From contig NZ_JBEPOB010000001.1 of NCBI RefSeq assembly GCF_040546595.1, positions 3,039,001-3,103,000 of the forward strand: DNA of 64,000 bases, given 5' to 3'. Source of the DNA: Bosea sp. OAE506 (GTDB taxonomy: Bacteria > Pseudomonadota > Alphaproteobacteria > Rhizobiales > Beijerinckiaceae). The notes under the pieces are model-generated. The model had not been told where the DNA came from. It made no database searches and saw nothing but the letters and a program-made list of their open reading frames with translations. Positions 48,064 to 55,436 of this stretch are shown in pieces (position 1 is the stretch's first letter; every line of letters starts with the position of its first letter). Made by a program: the position numbers and the translations under genes.

Positions 48064-49290
48064 ATGACCGCCACGACGCCGCCCGCCCGCATTGCCCAGG
48101 CTGCCGCCATGCCGGTGCTGATCGCGCTCAGCGCGACGCATCTGCTCAACGATATGATGCAGTCGCTGATCCCGGCCATCTACCCGATCATCAAGGTCGC
48201 CTATGGGCTTGATTTCGGCCAGATCGGCCTAATCACCCTGACCTTCCAGATCACGGCCTCGCTGTTCCAGCCTCTGGTCGGCGCCTATACCGACAAGAAC
48301 CCGATGCCCTATTCGATGGTCGTGGGCATGGGTTTCACCCTGTTCGGGCTGGTCGGCCTCGCCTATGCCGGCAGCTATCCGCTGCTGCTGCTCTCGGCGG
48401 GTTGCGTCGGGCTCGGCTCCTCGATCTTCCACCCGGAAGCGACGCGCATGGCGCGCAACGCGTCGGGCGGGCGGCATGGGTTGGCGCAAGGCATCTTCCA
48501 GGTGGGCGGCCAGACGGGCGGGGCGCTCGGTCCGCTGCTGGCGGCCTTCGTCATCGTGCCGCGCGGCCAGACGAGCCTCGCCTGGTTCTCGGCCACCGCC
48601 CTGCTGGCGATGATGGTGATGACCTGGACGGCCGGGCGCTATGCCGAGCTGCAGCGTCAGCAGGCGGCGGCGCCAGCCAAGGCGAAGGTGGCCGCAACGG
48701 CCCCGGTGCGCTCGACGGCGGCGGTAGGCTTCGCGGTGACGATCCTGGTGATCCTGCTGTTCTCCAAGAACGCCTATTCGCAGAGCTTCAGCTCGTTCTA
48801 CACCTTCTACCTGATCGGGAAGTTCGGGGTTGCCGTGCAGACCTCGCAGATCATGCTGTTCCTGTTCCTGGCCTCCTCGGCCGCGGGCGCGATCTTCGGC
48901 GGCATCCTGGGAGACCGGATCGGCCGCAACAAGATCATCTGGTTCTCGATCCTCGGCGCGCTGCCTTTCACGCTGATGCTGCCCCATGTCGATCTGGTCT
49001 GGACCGGCGTGCTGACGATCGTGATCAACCTGATCATGTCCAGCGCCTTCGCGGCGATCCTGATCTACGCGATGGAGCTGATGCCGGGCCGCATCGGCCT
49101 CGTCGGCGGGCTGTTCTACGGCCTGTCCTTCGGTCTCGGCGGCATCGCCGCGGCGATGCTCGGCGAACTGGCCGACCGCATCGGCATCGACGCGGTCTAT
49201 CATCTCTGCGCCTTCCTGCCGGCGATCGGCCTGCTCGCCTGGTTCCTGCCGCGGCTCGCCTCCGACGGGGCGCCGGCACCCGGGCACTGA
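48064..49290 (+). CDS. MFS transporter, fosmidomycin-resistance (Fsr) type
   Basis: A 408-residue major-facilitator protein with about twelve helices. The start SATHLLNDMMQSLIPAIYPIIK and the GSSIFHPEATRMARNASGGRHG motif are typical of Fsr, which gives fosmidomycin and other drug resistance by efflux. The central loop is short and Ala/Gln-rich (about 195-215). It follows the divergent aminotransferase gene by about 220 bp. The subfamily is clear and the natural substrate is unknown. Confidence 0.9.
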   Translation: MTATTPPARIAQAAAMPVLIALSATHLLNDMMQSLIPAIYPIIKVAYGLDFGQIGLITLTFQITASLFQPLVGAYTDKNPMPYSMVVGMGFTLFGLVGLAYAGSYPLLLLSAGCVGLGSSIFHPEATRMARNASGGRHGLAQGIFQVGGQTGGALGPLLAAFVIVPRGQTSLAWFSATALLAMMVMTWTAGRYAELQRQQAAAPAKAKVAATAPVRSTAAVGFAVTILVILLFSKNAYSQSFSSFYTFYLIGKFGVAVQTSQIMLFLFLASSAAGAIFGGILGDRIGRNKIIWFSILGALPFTLMLPHVDLVWTGVLTIVINLIMSSAFAAILIYAMELMPGRIGLVGGLFYGLSFGLGGIAAAMLGELADRIGIDAVYHLCAFLPAIGLLAWFLPRLASDGAPAPGH

Positions 49291-49397
49291 CGCCGGCCGG
49301 ATTGATCTCCCCCAATGCGCGCGGCGGTGCCGGCGCTAGGCTGACCCCCAAAAGCAACGCCCCGGCGAGAGCGCGGAGGCGGATGAGGGGAGAGGCC

Positions 49398-50201
49398 ATG
49401 GACCATATCCAGAGCGAGACCGGAGCGGCGGAGCCGCGGCGCCCGGACCCGGTGGTCCGGCGCATCGCCATCCATGACGTGGTCGAGGCCTTCGTCGCGG
49501 GTCTCAGGGACTTCCAGGCGGCGCCGCTCTTCGGGCTGTTCTTCGGCGGGATCTATGCGCTGGGCGGGCTTTCGATCCTGATGTCGCTGACGCGGTTCGG
49601 CATGCCCTATCTCGCTTATCCGCTGGCGGCGGGCTTCGTTCTGATCGGCCCCTTCGTCGCGGTCGGGCTCTACGAGGTGTCGCGCCGGCGCGAGGCGGGA
49701 GAGACGCTGGGTTGGGGGCAGGTGCTCGGCGTCGTCTTCGCGCAGGGCCAGCGGGAGCTGGGCTGGATGGCCTTCGTCACGCTCTTCGTGATGATGATGT
49801 GGCTCTACCAGGTGCGCCTGCTGCTGGCGCTGTTCCTCGGCTTCCAGTCCTTCTCCAGCTTCTCGGGCTTCCTGACCGTGCTCACCTCGACGCCGGAGGG
49901 GCTGATGTTCCTGGCCGTCGGCAACCTCGTCGGCGCCGTGCTGGCCACGATCCTGTTCTCGCTGACGGTGATCTCCTTTCCATTGCTGCTCGACCGCGAG
50001 GTCGATTTCATCACCGCCATGATCACCAGCGTGCGGGCGGTGTCGACGAACCCACTGCCGATGCTGGGCTTCGCGGCGCTGATTGCGGCGCTGTGCCTGG
50101 TGGCGATGCTGCCGGCCTTTCTCGGCCTCGTCGTGCTGCTGCCCGTGCTTGGCCATGCGACCTGGCATCTCTACCGGCGGGTGGTCGAGCCGGTGGCCTG
50201 A
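49398..50201 (+). CDS. DUF2189 membrane protein
   Basis: A 267-residue protein with about six helices after a 40-residue cytoplasmic N-terminus. The segment DVVEAFVAGLRDFQAAPLFGLFFGGIYALGG and the GPFVAVGLYEVSRRREAGE turn are typical of DUF2189, a family of unknown function related by shape to other integral-membrane regulators. The ATG at 49398 is preceded by GAGGGGAGAGGCC. It follows the MFS gene by about 107 bp in the same direction. Confidence 0.85.
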   Translation: MDHIQSETGAAEPRRPDPVVRRIAIHDVVEAFVAGLRDFQAAPLFGLFFGGIYALGGLSILMSLTRFGMPYLAYPLAAGFVLIGPFVAVGLYEVSRRREAGETLGWGQVLGVVFAQGQRELGWMAFVTLFVMMMWLYQVRLLLALFLGFQSFSSFSGFLTVLTSTPEGLMFLAVGNLVGAVLATILFSLTVISFPLLLDREVDFITAMITSVRAVSTNPLPMLGFAALIAALCLVAMLPAFLGLVVLLPVLGHATWHLYRRVVEPVA

Positions 50202-50286
50202 CCCGGGATGCGGGCACACCGGCGCCTGCTGCCATGACGCGTCGCACGCTTCCTGTCAGTCTCTCCCTCGACGGGGAGGACCGACC

Positions 50287-50865
50287 ATGGACGAACTGCG
50301 ACCCTATCGCGCGATGGCTTTCAACAATCTCTGGGCCAATCACCGGCTGCTGCGCAGTTGCGCGGGCCTCTCGCAGGCCGAATGGGTGGCGCCGCGCACC
50401 GGGTTCTTCCCGAGCCTGCGGGCGACGCTCAACCACATCCTGATCATCGACCATTTCTATGTCGACGCGATGGAGGGCGGCACGCTCGGCCCCGCCGCCT
50501 GGGCGAACCGCGAGCCCTGCGCGACGCTTCCTGAGCTTCAGGCCGCGCAGGAGGCGATGGACCGGCGGCTGATCGCGATGGTCGAAGCGGCGGCGGGCCA
50601 AGGTACGGACATGGGCGGGCTGGAGCGGATCGTCAGCGTGCACCGCGGCGCCCGCATTCAGCGCGAGCGGCTCGACCGGCTGCTGCTGCATCTGTTCCAG
50701 CACCAGACCCATCATCGCGGCCAGGCCCATGCCATGCTCAGCGGCACGTCGGTGGCGCCGCCGCAACTCGACGAGTTCTTCTCGGTCGAAGAGGCGGAGC
50801 TTCGGGCGGGCGAGTTCGCGGCGCTGGGGTTGAGCGAGGCGAGGGTGTGGGGCGAGGGGAGCTAG
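50287..50865 (+). CDS. DinB/YfiT-family four-helix protein
   Basis: A 192-residue member of the DinB-like (damage-inducible, not polymerase IV) four-helix metal-binding family. The three metal-binding histidines are expected in LNHILIIDHFYVD and LFQHQTHHRGQAHAML, both present. Family members include metal-dependent thiol transferases, but most are uncharacterised. The ATG at 50287 follows GGGGAGGACCGACC. It follows the DUF2189 gene by about 85 bp. Confidence 0.88.
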   Translation: MDELRPYRAMAFNNLWANHRLLRSCAGLSQAEWVAPRTGFFPSLRATLNHILIIDHFYVDAMEGGTLGPAAWANREPCATLPELQAAQEAMDRRLIAMVEAAAGQGTDMGGLERIVSVHRGARIQRERLDRLLLHLFQHQTHHRGQAHAMLSGTSVAPPQLDEFFSVEEAELRAGEFAALGLSEARVWGEGS

Positions 50866-50891
50866 TCCTCGCCGATCCGGCACCGGACCGC

Positions 50892-51040
50892 GCCGTCATT
50901 CCGGGGCAGGCCGAAGGCCTGAGCCCGGAACCCAGAACCGACAGTCCTTCAGTTAGGGCGCTGCCGGTTCGTCTTCCCTTCCTTCGCGACATCGGTTCTG
51001 GGTTCCGGGCTCTTCGCAAATGCGAAGCCCCGGAATGAAG
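50892..51040. repeat. REPIN-like intergenic palindrome, copy 9
   Basis: The outer arms are GTCATTCCGGGGC and GCCCCGGAATGA, and the inner arms GAGCCCGGAACCCAGAACCGA and the matching TCGGTTCTGGGTTCCGGGCTC, separated by about 40 bp. It lies between the DinB-like gene and ssb. Confidence 0.85.
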
Positions 51041-51099
51041 GGGGGGTGCTGCGCCGCCGTGCCTGACGAAATCAGGGGACAACCTTTCGAATGGCGCTT

Positions 51100-51114
51100 G
51101 AACAAAACGAGAAC
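51100..51114 (+). promoter_or_regulatory. LexA (SOS) box upstream of ssb
   Basis: GAAC-AAAACGA-GAAC is an exact match to the alphaproteobacterial LexA site GAAC-N7-GAAC. It lies 85 bp before the ssb start codon, so ssb should be induced by DNA damage. Confidence 0.82.
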
Positions 51115-51198
51115 ATCGTTGATAGTGGCGCGGTCGGCCGGTAAGGTCCGGCTCCGGTCGTGGGCCGGTTTCGATGTGCGCAGGAAATGGAGCCTCTC

Positions 51199-51741
51199 AT
51201 GGCTGGCAGCGTCAACAAGGTCATTCTGGTCGGCAATCTCGGGCGCGATCCCGAAGTCCGCCGCCTCGGCTCGGGCGAGCCGGTCGTCAATCTGCGCATC
51301 GCAACTTCTGAAACCTGGCGCGACAAGCAGTCCGGCGAGAAGAAGGAGCGCACCGAGTGGCACTCGGTCGTGATCTTCAACGAGAACCTCGCCAAGGTCG
51401 CCGAGCAGTATCTGAAGAAGGGCTCGAAGATCTATATCGAGGGCCAGCTCCAGACCCGCAAATGGCAGGACCAGTCTGGTGTCGAGAAGTACACCACCGA
51501 AATCGTGCTGCAGCGCTATCGCGGCGAACTGACCATCCTCGACAGCCGCGGCCAGGGCGGTTCGGACGAATATGGCGAGGGTGGCGGCATGATGGAGGAT
51601 CGCTCCTCCGGCTCGTCCTTCGGCCGCTCGGGCCCGATGGGCGGCGGCGGTGGCGGCGGTTCGCGCCAGCCGGCGATGGCCGGCGGCGGCGGAGCCCCGC
51701 GCTCTTCCTCGAGCCATCTCGACGACGACATCCCGTTCTAG
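51199..51741 (+). CDS. ssb: Single-stranded DNA-binding protein
   Basis: A 180-residue protein with an N-terminal OB fold ([21 protein letters not shown] to about residue 112). A Gly-rich flexible linker follows, and the acidic C-terminal tip DDDIPF recruits repair and replication proteins. It coats single-stranded DNA as a tetramer. The ATG at 51199 is the family start. An ATG 13 codons upstream is in frame but adds foreign residues. A LexA box stands at 51100-51114 and a strong terminator follows. Confidence 0.97.
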   Translation: MAGSVNKVILVGNLGRDPEVRRLGSGEPVVNLRIATSETWRDKQSGEKKERTEWHSVVIFNENLAKVAEQYLKKGSKIYIEGQLQTRKWQDQSGVEKYTTEIVLQRYRGELTILDSRGQGGSDEYGEGGGMMEDRSSGSSFGRSGPMGGGGGGGSRQPAMAGGGGAPRSSSSHLDDDIPF

Positions 51742-51769
51742 CCCCGGCTGGACGGCCCTCTGAAACATG

Positions 51770-51805
51770 AACCCCGAGGCACTGGTGCAGCGCCTCGGGG
51801 TTTTT
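51770..51805 (+). terminator. Rho-independent terminator of ssb
   Basis: A 10-bp perfect stem ACCCCGAGGC/GCCTCGGGGT with an 11-nt loop is followed by TTTTT, about 30 bp past the stop codon. Confidence 0.9.
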
Positions 51806-51874
51806 CGTTGTCGAGCGGCAGGGTCTCTGTCCGACGGTCTCTGGCAAGCCCCGACGCCGGGCCGTGCCTTGCCG

Positions 51875-52747
51875 TCAGCGCAGGGTGCTCGGCGGCATCG
51901 GCGGCTCTTCATTGAGCAGCAGGATGCTGACCCGACGGTTGGGCGGGCTGTAGGGATTGTCGGGGAAGACCGGATCGGTGTCGGCGCGGCCGGTCACGGA
52001 GGCGAAGCGGTCGCTGGGGAAGCCGGCGCCCGTTAGGATCTCGCGCACCGCGAGGGCGCGCCCGGCCGTGAGGTTCCAGGGATCGACGGCGCCGACCGAG
52101 CCCGGACGCGCGGCGGCCGTGTGGCCGGTGATGGCGAGGCGATTGGGCAGCCGGCGCAGTGTGGGGGCGAGCGCCTTCAGCACCTGCTTGGTGCGGTCAT
52201 AGGGCTGGATCGCGCCCTCGGCGAACATGGCGCGGCCGTACTCGTCCTGGAGGGACACGTTCAGCCCCTCCCGGGTCGGCTCGATCACGATGTTGCGCGA
52301 CAATTCGGCGACTTCCGGCATGGTCTGCAGGGCCTGCCGGATGCTGGCCGCGGCGCTGAGCTGGGACTGCAGGCCGGCGCCGGTGTGGTTGGACTCGCGT
52401 TCGCTGGATCGGCCCAGTGCGGTCCGGCGTGCGCCGTCGTCCTGGCCGATGGTGCCCATCGCTGCGTCGCGGGGCGCCGACGACTTGCTGCCCGACTTGT
52501 CGAGGGCCGTGCCCATCATGAGACCGCCCGCGCCGCTGTTGCTGGGGCTGAGGGCGGCCGGCGCAAAATACTCCGCCAGGCCGACCTTCTGCTCCTGCGT
52601 CGTCATGCTGATCAGCCACATCAGCAGGAAGAACGCCATCATGGCGGTCACGAAGTCGGCGTAAGCGATCTTCCAGGCCCCGCCATGGTGCCCGTGGGCG
52701 GCCTTCTTGATCTTCTTGATGATGATCGGCTGTGTGGATTTGTCCAT
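51875..52747 (-). CDS. motB: Flagellar motor stator protein MotB
   Basis: A 290-residue stator protein that anchors the motor to peptidoglycan. The short cytoplasmic N-terminus leads to a helix with the proton-binding aspartate D31 (AYADFVTAMMAFFLL). A periplasmic linker and an OmpA-like domain follow (about 165-285, with LAITGHTAA and NRRVSILL). It follows motA on the minus strand with 28 bp between. No other flagellar gene lies in the window. Confidence 0.94.
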   Translation of the reverse strand: MDKSTQPIIIKKIKKAAHGHHGGAWKIAYADFVTAMMAFFLLMWLISMTTQEQKVGLAEYFAPAALSPSNSGAGGLMMGTALDKSGSKSSAPRDAAMGTIGQDDGARRTALGRSSERESNHTGAGLQSQLSAAASIRQALQTMPEVAELSRNIVIEPTREGLNVSLQDEYGRAMFAEGAIQPYDRTKQVLKALAPTLRRLPNRLAITGHTAAARPGSVGAVDPWNLTAGRALAVREILTGAGFPSDRFASVTGRADTDPVFPDNPYSPPNRRVSILLLNEEPPMPPSTLR

Positions 52748-52775
52748 CGGCTGCCTGCTGGAGGTCGGGTCAGGT

Positions 52776-53633
52776 CTAGGCCGGCAGATCGGCGGTGGCC
52801 GCTTCCACTTCGGCGAAGGTCGGGCGGACGTCGGTCATCAGCGCCTTGCGGGCAAACTCGACCGCCATCACCGGCGGCTGGCCGGCGATATGGGCGAGAA
52901 GCCCGGCCTTGAGCGAGAGATAGTATTTGGATTCCGCCTCGAAGGTGCTCTTCAGCGAAGAGGCCATCGGGCCGAAGAAGCCATAGGCGACGAAAACGCC
53001 GAAGAAGGTCCCGACGAGCGCGCCGCCGATCAGATGGCCCAGCACCTCCGGCGGCTCGGTGATCGAGCCCATCGTCTTGATGACGCCCAGCACGGCGGCG
53101 ACGATGCCGAGCGCCGGTGTTCCGTCGGCGATCGACTGCATGGCGGCGTAGATCCGCTCCTGCTCCTGGTGGTGCGTCTCGAGCTCCTCGTCCATGAGCG
53201 CGTCGATCTCGTGGACGTTGTTGACGCCCATGGTCAGCATGCGCATGTAATCGCAAACGAATTCGACCGCGTGATGGTTCGCCGCGAAGCTCGGGAAGGC
53301 GTTGAACAGCGTCGAGTCGTGCGGATTCTCGATGTGCTGCTCGACCGCCAGCATGCCCTTCTGCTTGATGAGCTTGTAGAGCGAATACTGCATCCCCAGC
53401 AGTTCGACATAGTCAGCCTGCTTGTATTTCGGGCCCTTCACGAGCGTGCCGAACATGCCCGGCACGCCCTTGAGCACGGGCCCAGGGTTGCCGATGATGA
53501 ACGCGCCGATCGCGGCGCCGAGGATGATGACGAATTCAAAGGGCTGCCACAGAACGAGGAGCTTGCCGCCCATCGCCGCGTAGCCGCCGAAGACGCAGAG
53601 GAAGACGATGATTGTGCCGACGATCAGCCGCAT
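52776..53633 (-). CDS. motA: Flagellar motor stator protein MotA
   Basis: A 285-residue four-helix stator protein that conducts protons with MotB and pushes on FliG. The N-terminal MRLIVGTIIVFLCVFGGYAAMGG, the cytoplasmic loop with charged RIYAAMQSIADGTPALGIV, and the final helices (GALVGTFFGVFVAYGFFGPM) are typical. The ATG is the complement of 53631-53633. A GTG four codons upstream is an alternative. It is the first gene of a two-gene motAB unit. Confidence 0.94.
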   Translation of the reverse strand: MRLIVGTIIVFLCVFGGYAAMGGKLLVLWQPFEFVIILGAAIGAFIIGNPGPVLKGVPGMFGTLVKGPKYKQADYVELLGMQYSLYKLIKQKGMLAVEQHIENPHDSTLFNAFPSFAANHHAVEFVCDYMRMLTMGVNNVHEIDALMDEELETHHQEQERIYAAMQSIADGTPALGIVAAVLGVIKTMGSITEPPEVLGHLIGGALVGTFFGVFVAYGFFGPMASSLKSTFEAESKYYLSLKAGLLAHIAGQPPVMAVEFARKALMTDVRPTFAEVEAATADLPA

Positions 53634-53810
53634 GGATTTTGCCACTCTCGCGCCACAGCAGGTACAGCCCGCGTGCGCCCTCTACAGTCCAACGAAATGA
53701 CTGATTGAGGTTAAGGGCGAGTTTAGAATGGCTGTTTCGCAGGCTGCTGAATTCCGCCCCCGCGCCGTGCGATCAGGGCTCTGTCGCGTCGTTGAAGCGG
53801 CGGAAACGGC

Positions 53811-53978
53811 TCATTCCGCGGCCGCGCGCCCCCGTGCGGCGATGTCGAACTTGGTCATCTGCGTCATCGCGTCCATTATGCGGCCGGGGACGGCTGCGTC
53901 GCCGCCCGTGACCCGTTCGACGAAGCGCTCCGGGACGATCTGCCAGGACAGGCCGGAGCGATCCTTGAGCCAGCCGCC
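53811..53978 (-). pseudogene. C-terminal remnant of a PhnB-like VOC protein
   Basis: The minus strand reads GWLKDRSGLSWQIVPERF, then GRIMDAMTQMTKFDIAA, and ends at TGA. This matches the C-terminus of PhnB/3-demethylubiquinone methyltransferase-like VOC proteins (GWLKDRFGLSWQIVP). Directly before it in frame stands a TAA, and no N-terminal two-thirds is present. It is therefore a truncated remnant. It sits in the 439-bp gap between motA and the M20 peptidase gene, where I recognise nothing else. Confidence 0.72.
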
Positions 53979-54072
53979 TTATGGTGTGCGGCGCCATGCC
54001 ATCAGGGCAGGGCGCCCCTGCTGCGCTCCGCGCTTGCCGGCATGGCATGGGCCGGCCAAGGTTCGCGCCATC

Positions 54073-55185
54073 ATGAGCACGCCCGATCCCGTCTCCGCCC
54101 TCTCCGTTTGGCTTTCGCTGGAGAGCCCCACCCAACACGCCCCCGGCGTCAACGGCATGATGGATCTCGTCGCCGCGGAGGTCGAAGGCCTGCCGATCGC
54201 GGTCGAACGCATCCCCGGCCGCGATGGGCTCGGCAACAGCCTGATCCTGCGGGCGGGTCCGGCCACCGGCGCGCCTGGCATTGCCGTGATGTCGCATCTC
54301 GATACGGTTCATCCCGTGGGCACCAGCGCGCGCGACCTGCCCGTCCGGGTCGAGGGCGACCGGCTCTATGGGCCCGGCGTCTACGACATGAAGGGCGGTG
54401 CCTTCCTGGCGCTGCAGGCCTTCAAGCAGGTGGCGTTGGCGGGCAGAGCGAAGCGGCCGCTGGTCTTCCTGTTCACGCCCGACGAGGAGATCGGCTCGCC
54501 GACGACGCGTGAGCTGATCGAGGAGATCGGCCGGACCTCTGCGGCTGTGCTCGTCACCGAGCCGGCGCGCGAGGGCGGCAAGATCGTCACGGCGCGAAAG
54601 GGGGTGGGGCGCTTCGAGGTCAAGCTGGAGGGCCGGCCGGCGCATTCCGGTGCGCGCCACGCCGATGGCCGCAGCGCGATCCGCGAAGCCGCCCACCAGA
54701 TTCTCGCCATCGAGGGGCTGACCGATTACGCCCGCGGCGTCACCACGACGGTCGCGCTGATGGGCGGCGGCACGGCGGCCAATGTGATTCCCCAGCATGC
54801 CTGGTTCAGCGTCGATCTGCGCGTCGCCAGCGCCGCCGACGGGGCCGCGATGGAGAGCCATATCCTGGGCCTCACGCCCAAGGACCCGGATGTCCGCATC
54901 ACCGTGACCGGGGGCATGAACCGGCCGCCCTATGAAAAATCCCCCGAAGGCGCGGCGCTGTTCGAGACGGCGAAACGCATCGCAGCCGGCATCGGCTTCG
55001 ACCTGCAGGACTGCCCGATGACGGGTGGCGGTTCGGACGGCAACTTCACCGCCGCGCTCGGCGTGCCGACCCTGGACGGGCTCGGCATCGACGGCGAGGG
55101 CGCGCATACGCTGAACGAATACGGGCTGATCTCGTCGATCGCGCCGCGACAGGCGCTGATCAAGGGGCTGCTGGAGACGGTGTGA
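54073..55185 (+). CDS. M20-family metallopeptidase, carboxypeptidase G2-like
   Basis: A 370-residue zinc exopeptidase or amidohydrolase. Zinc ligands and catalytic residues are visible in MSHLDTVHP, GPGVYDMKGG and TPDEEIGS, with a dimerisation domain in the middle (GRPAHSGARHADGRSAI) and a final TGGGSDGNF and GEGAHTLNEY. The protein looks cytoplasmic. I chose the ATG at 54073 because the upstream part of the open frame overlaps the VOC remnant on the other strand and has no similarity. The substrate is unknown. Confidence 0.87.
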   Translation: MSTPDPVSALSVWLSLESPTQHAPGVNGMMDLVAAEVEGLPIAVERIPGRDGLGNSLILRAGPATGAPGIAVMSHLDTVHPVGTSARDLPVRVEGDRLYGPGVYDMKGGAFLALQAFKQVALAGRAKRPLVFLFTPDEEIGSPTTRELIEEIGRTSAAVLVTEPAREGGKIVTARKGVGRFEVKLEGRPAHSGARHADGRSAIREAAHQILAIEGLTDYARGVTTTVALMGGGTAANVIPQHAWFSVDLRVASAADGAAMESHILGLTPKDPDVRITVTGGMNRPPYEKSPEGAALFETAKRIAAGIGFDLQDCPMTGGGSDGNFTAALGVPTLDGLGIDGEGAHTLNEYGLISSIAPRQALIKGLLETV

Positions 55186-55231
55186 GCGCGGTGGCGCCGC
55201 AAGCCGGGCAGTCCCGCGGGCGCCACGTCGG

Positions 55232-55352
55232 CCGTCATTCCGGACAAGCGGCGAAGCCGCGCTGATCCGGAATCCATTGTTGAGCTAAGACCTTAGTTCG
55301 TTTTGCTCTACGATGGATCCCGGCGCTCCGCTTCGCTGCGGCCGGGATGACC
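55232..55352. repeat. REPIN-like intergenic palindrome, copy 10
   Basis: It starts CCGTCATTCCGGA and ends GCCGGGATGACC, with inner TCCGGAATCCAT and ATGGATCCCGG. The centre, TTGAGCTAAGACCTTAGTTCG, is itself partly palindromic. It lies between the M20 peptidase gene and the gyrA terminator. Confidence 0.8.
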
Positions 55353-55381
55353 CGCGCCCCGGAACAGCTCAAACCTCAGCG

Positions 55382-55411
55382 AAAAAGGGGCTGCATCGCT
55401 GCAGCCCCTTT
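55382..55411 (-). terminator. Rho-independent terminator of gyrA
   Basis: A 12-bp perfect stem AAAGGGGCTGCA/TGCAGCCCCTTT with a 4-nt loop is followed on the minus strand by further T residues. It begins about 25 bp past the gyrA stop codon. Confidence 0.85.
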
Positions 55412-55436
55412 CGTGTTTTCGCCGGCAGCGAAGCGC

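Noticed and set aside
50287-50865. DNA polymerase IV (also called DinB) for the DinB-family gene
   Set aside because: The protein is a 192-residue four-helix metal-binding type with no polymerase motifs. The shared name is historical.
53728-54072. N-terminal extension of the M20 peptidase frame
   Set aside because: The extension overlaps the VOC remnant on the other strand and has no peptidase similarity. ATG at 54073 is the family start.
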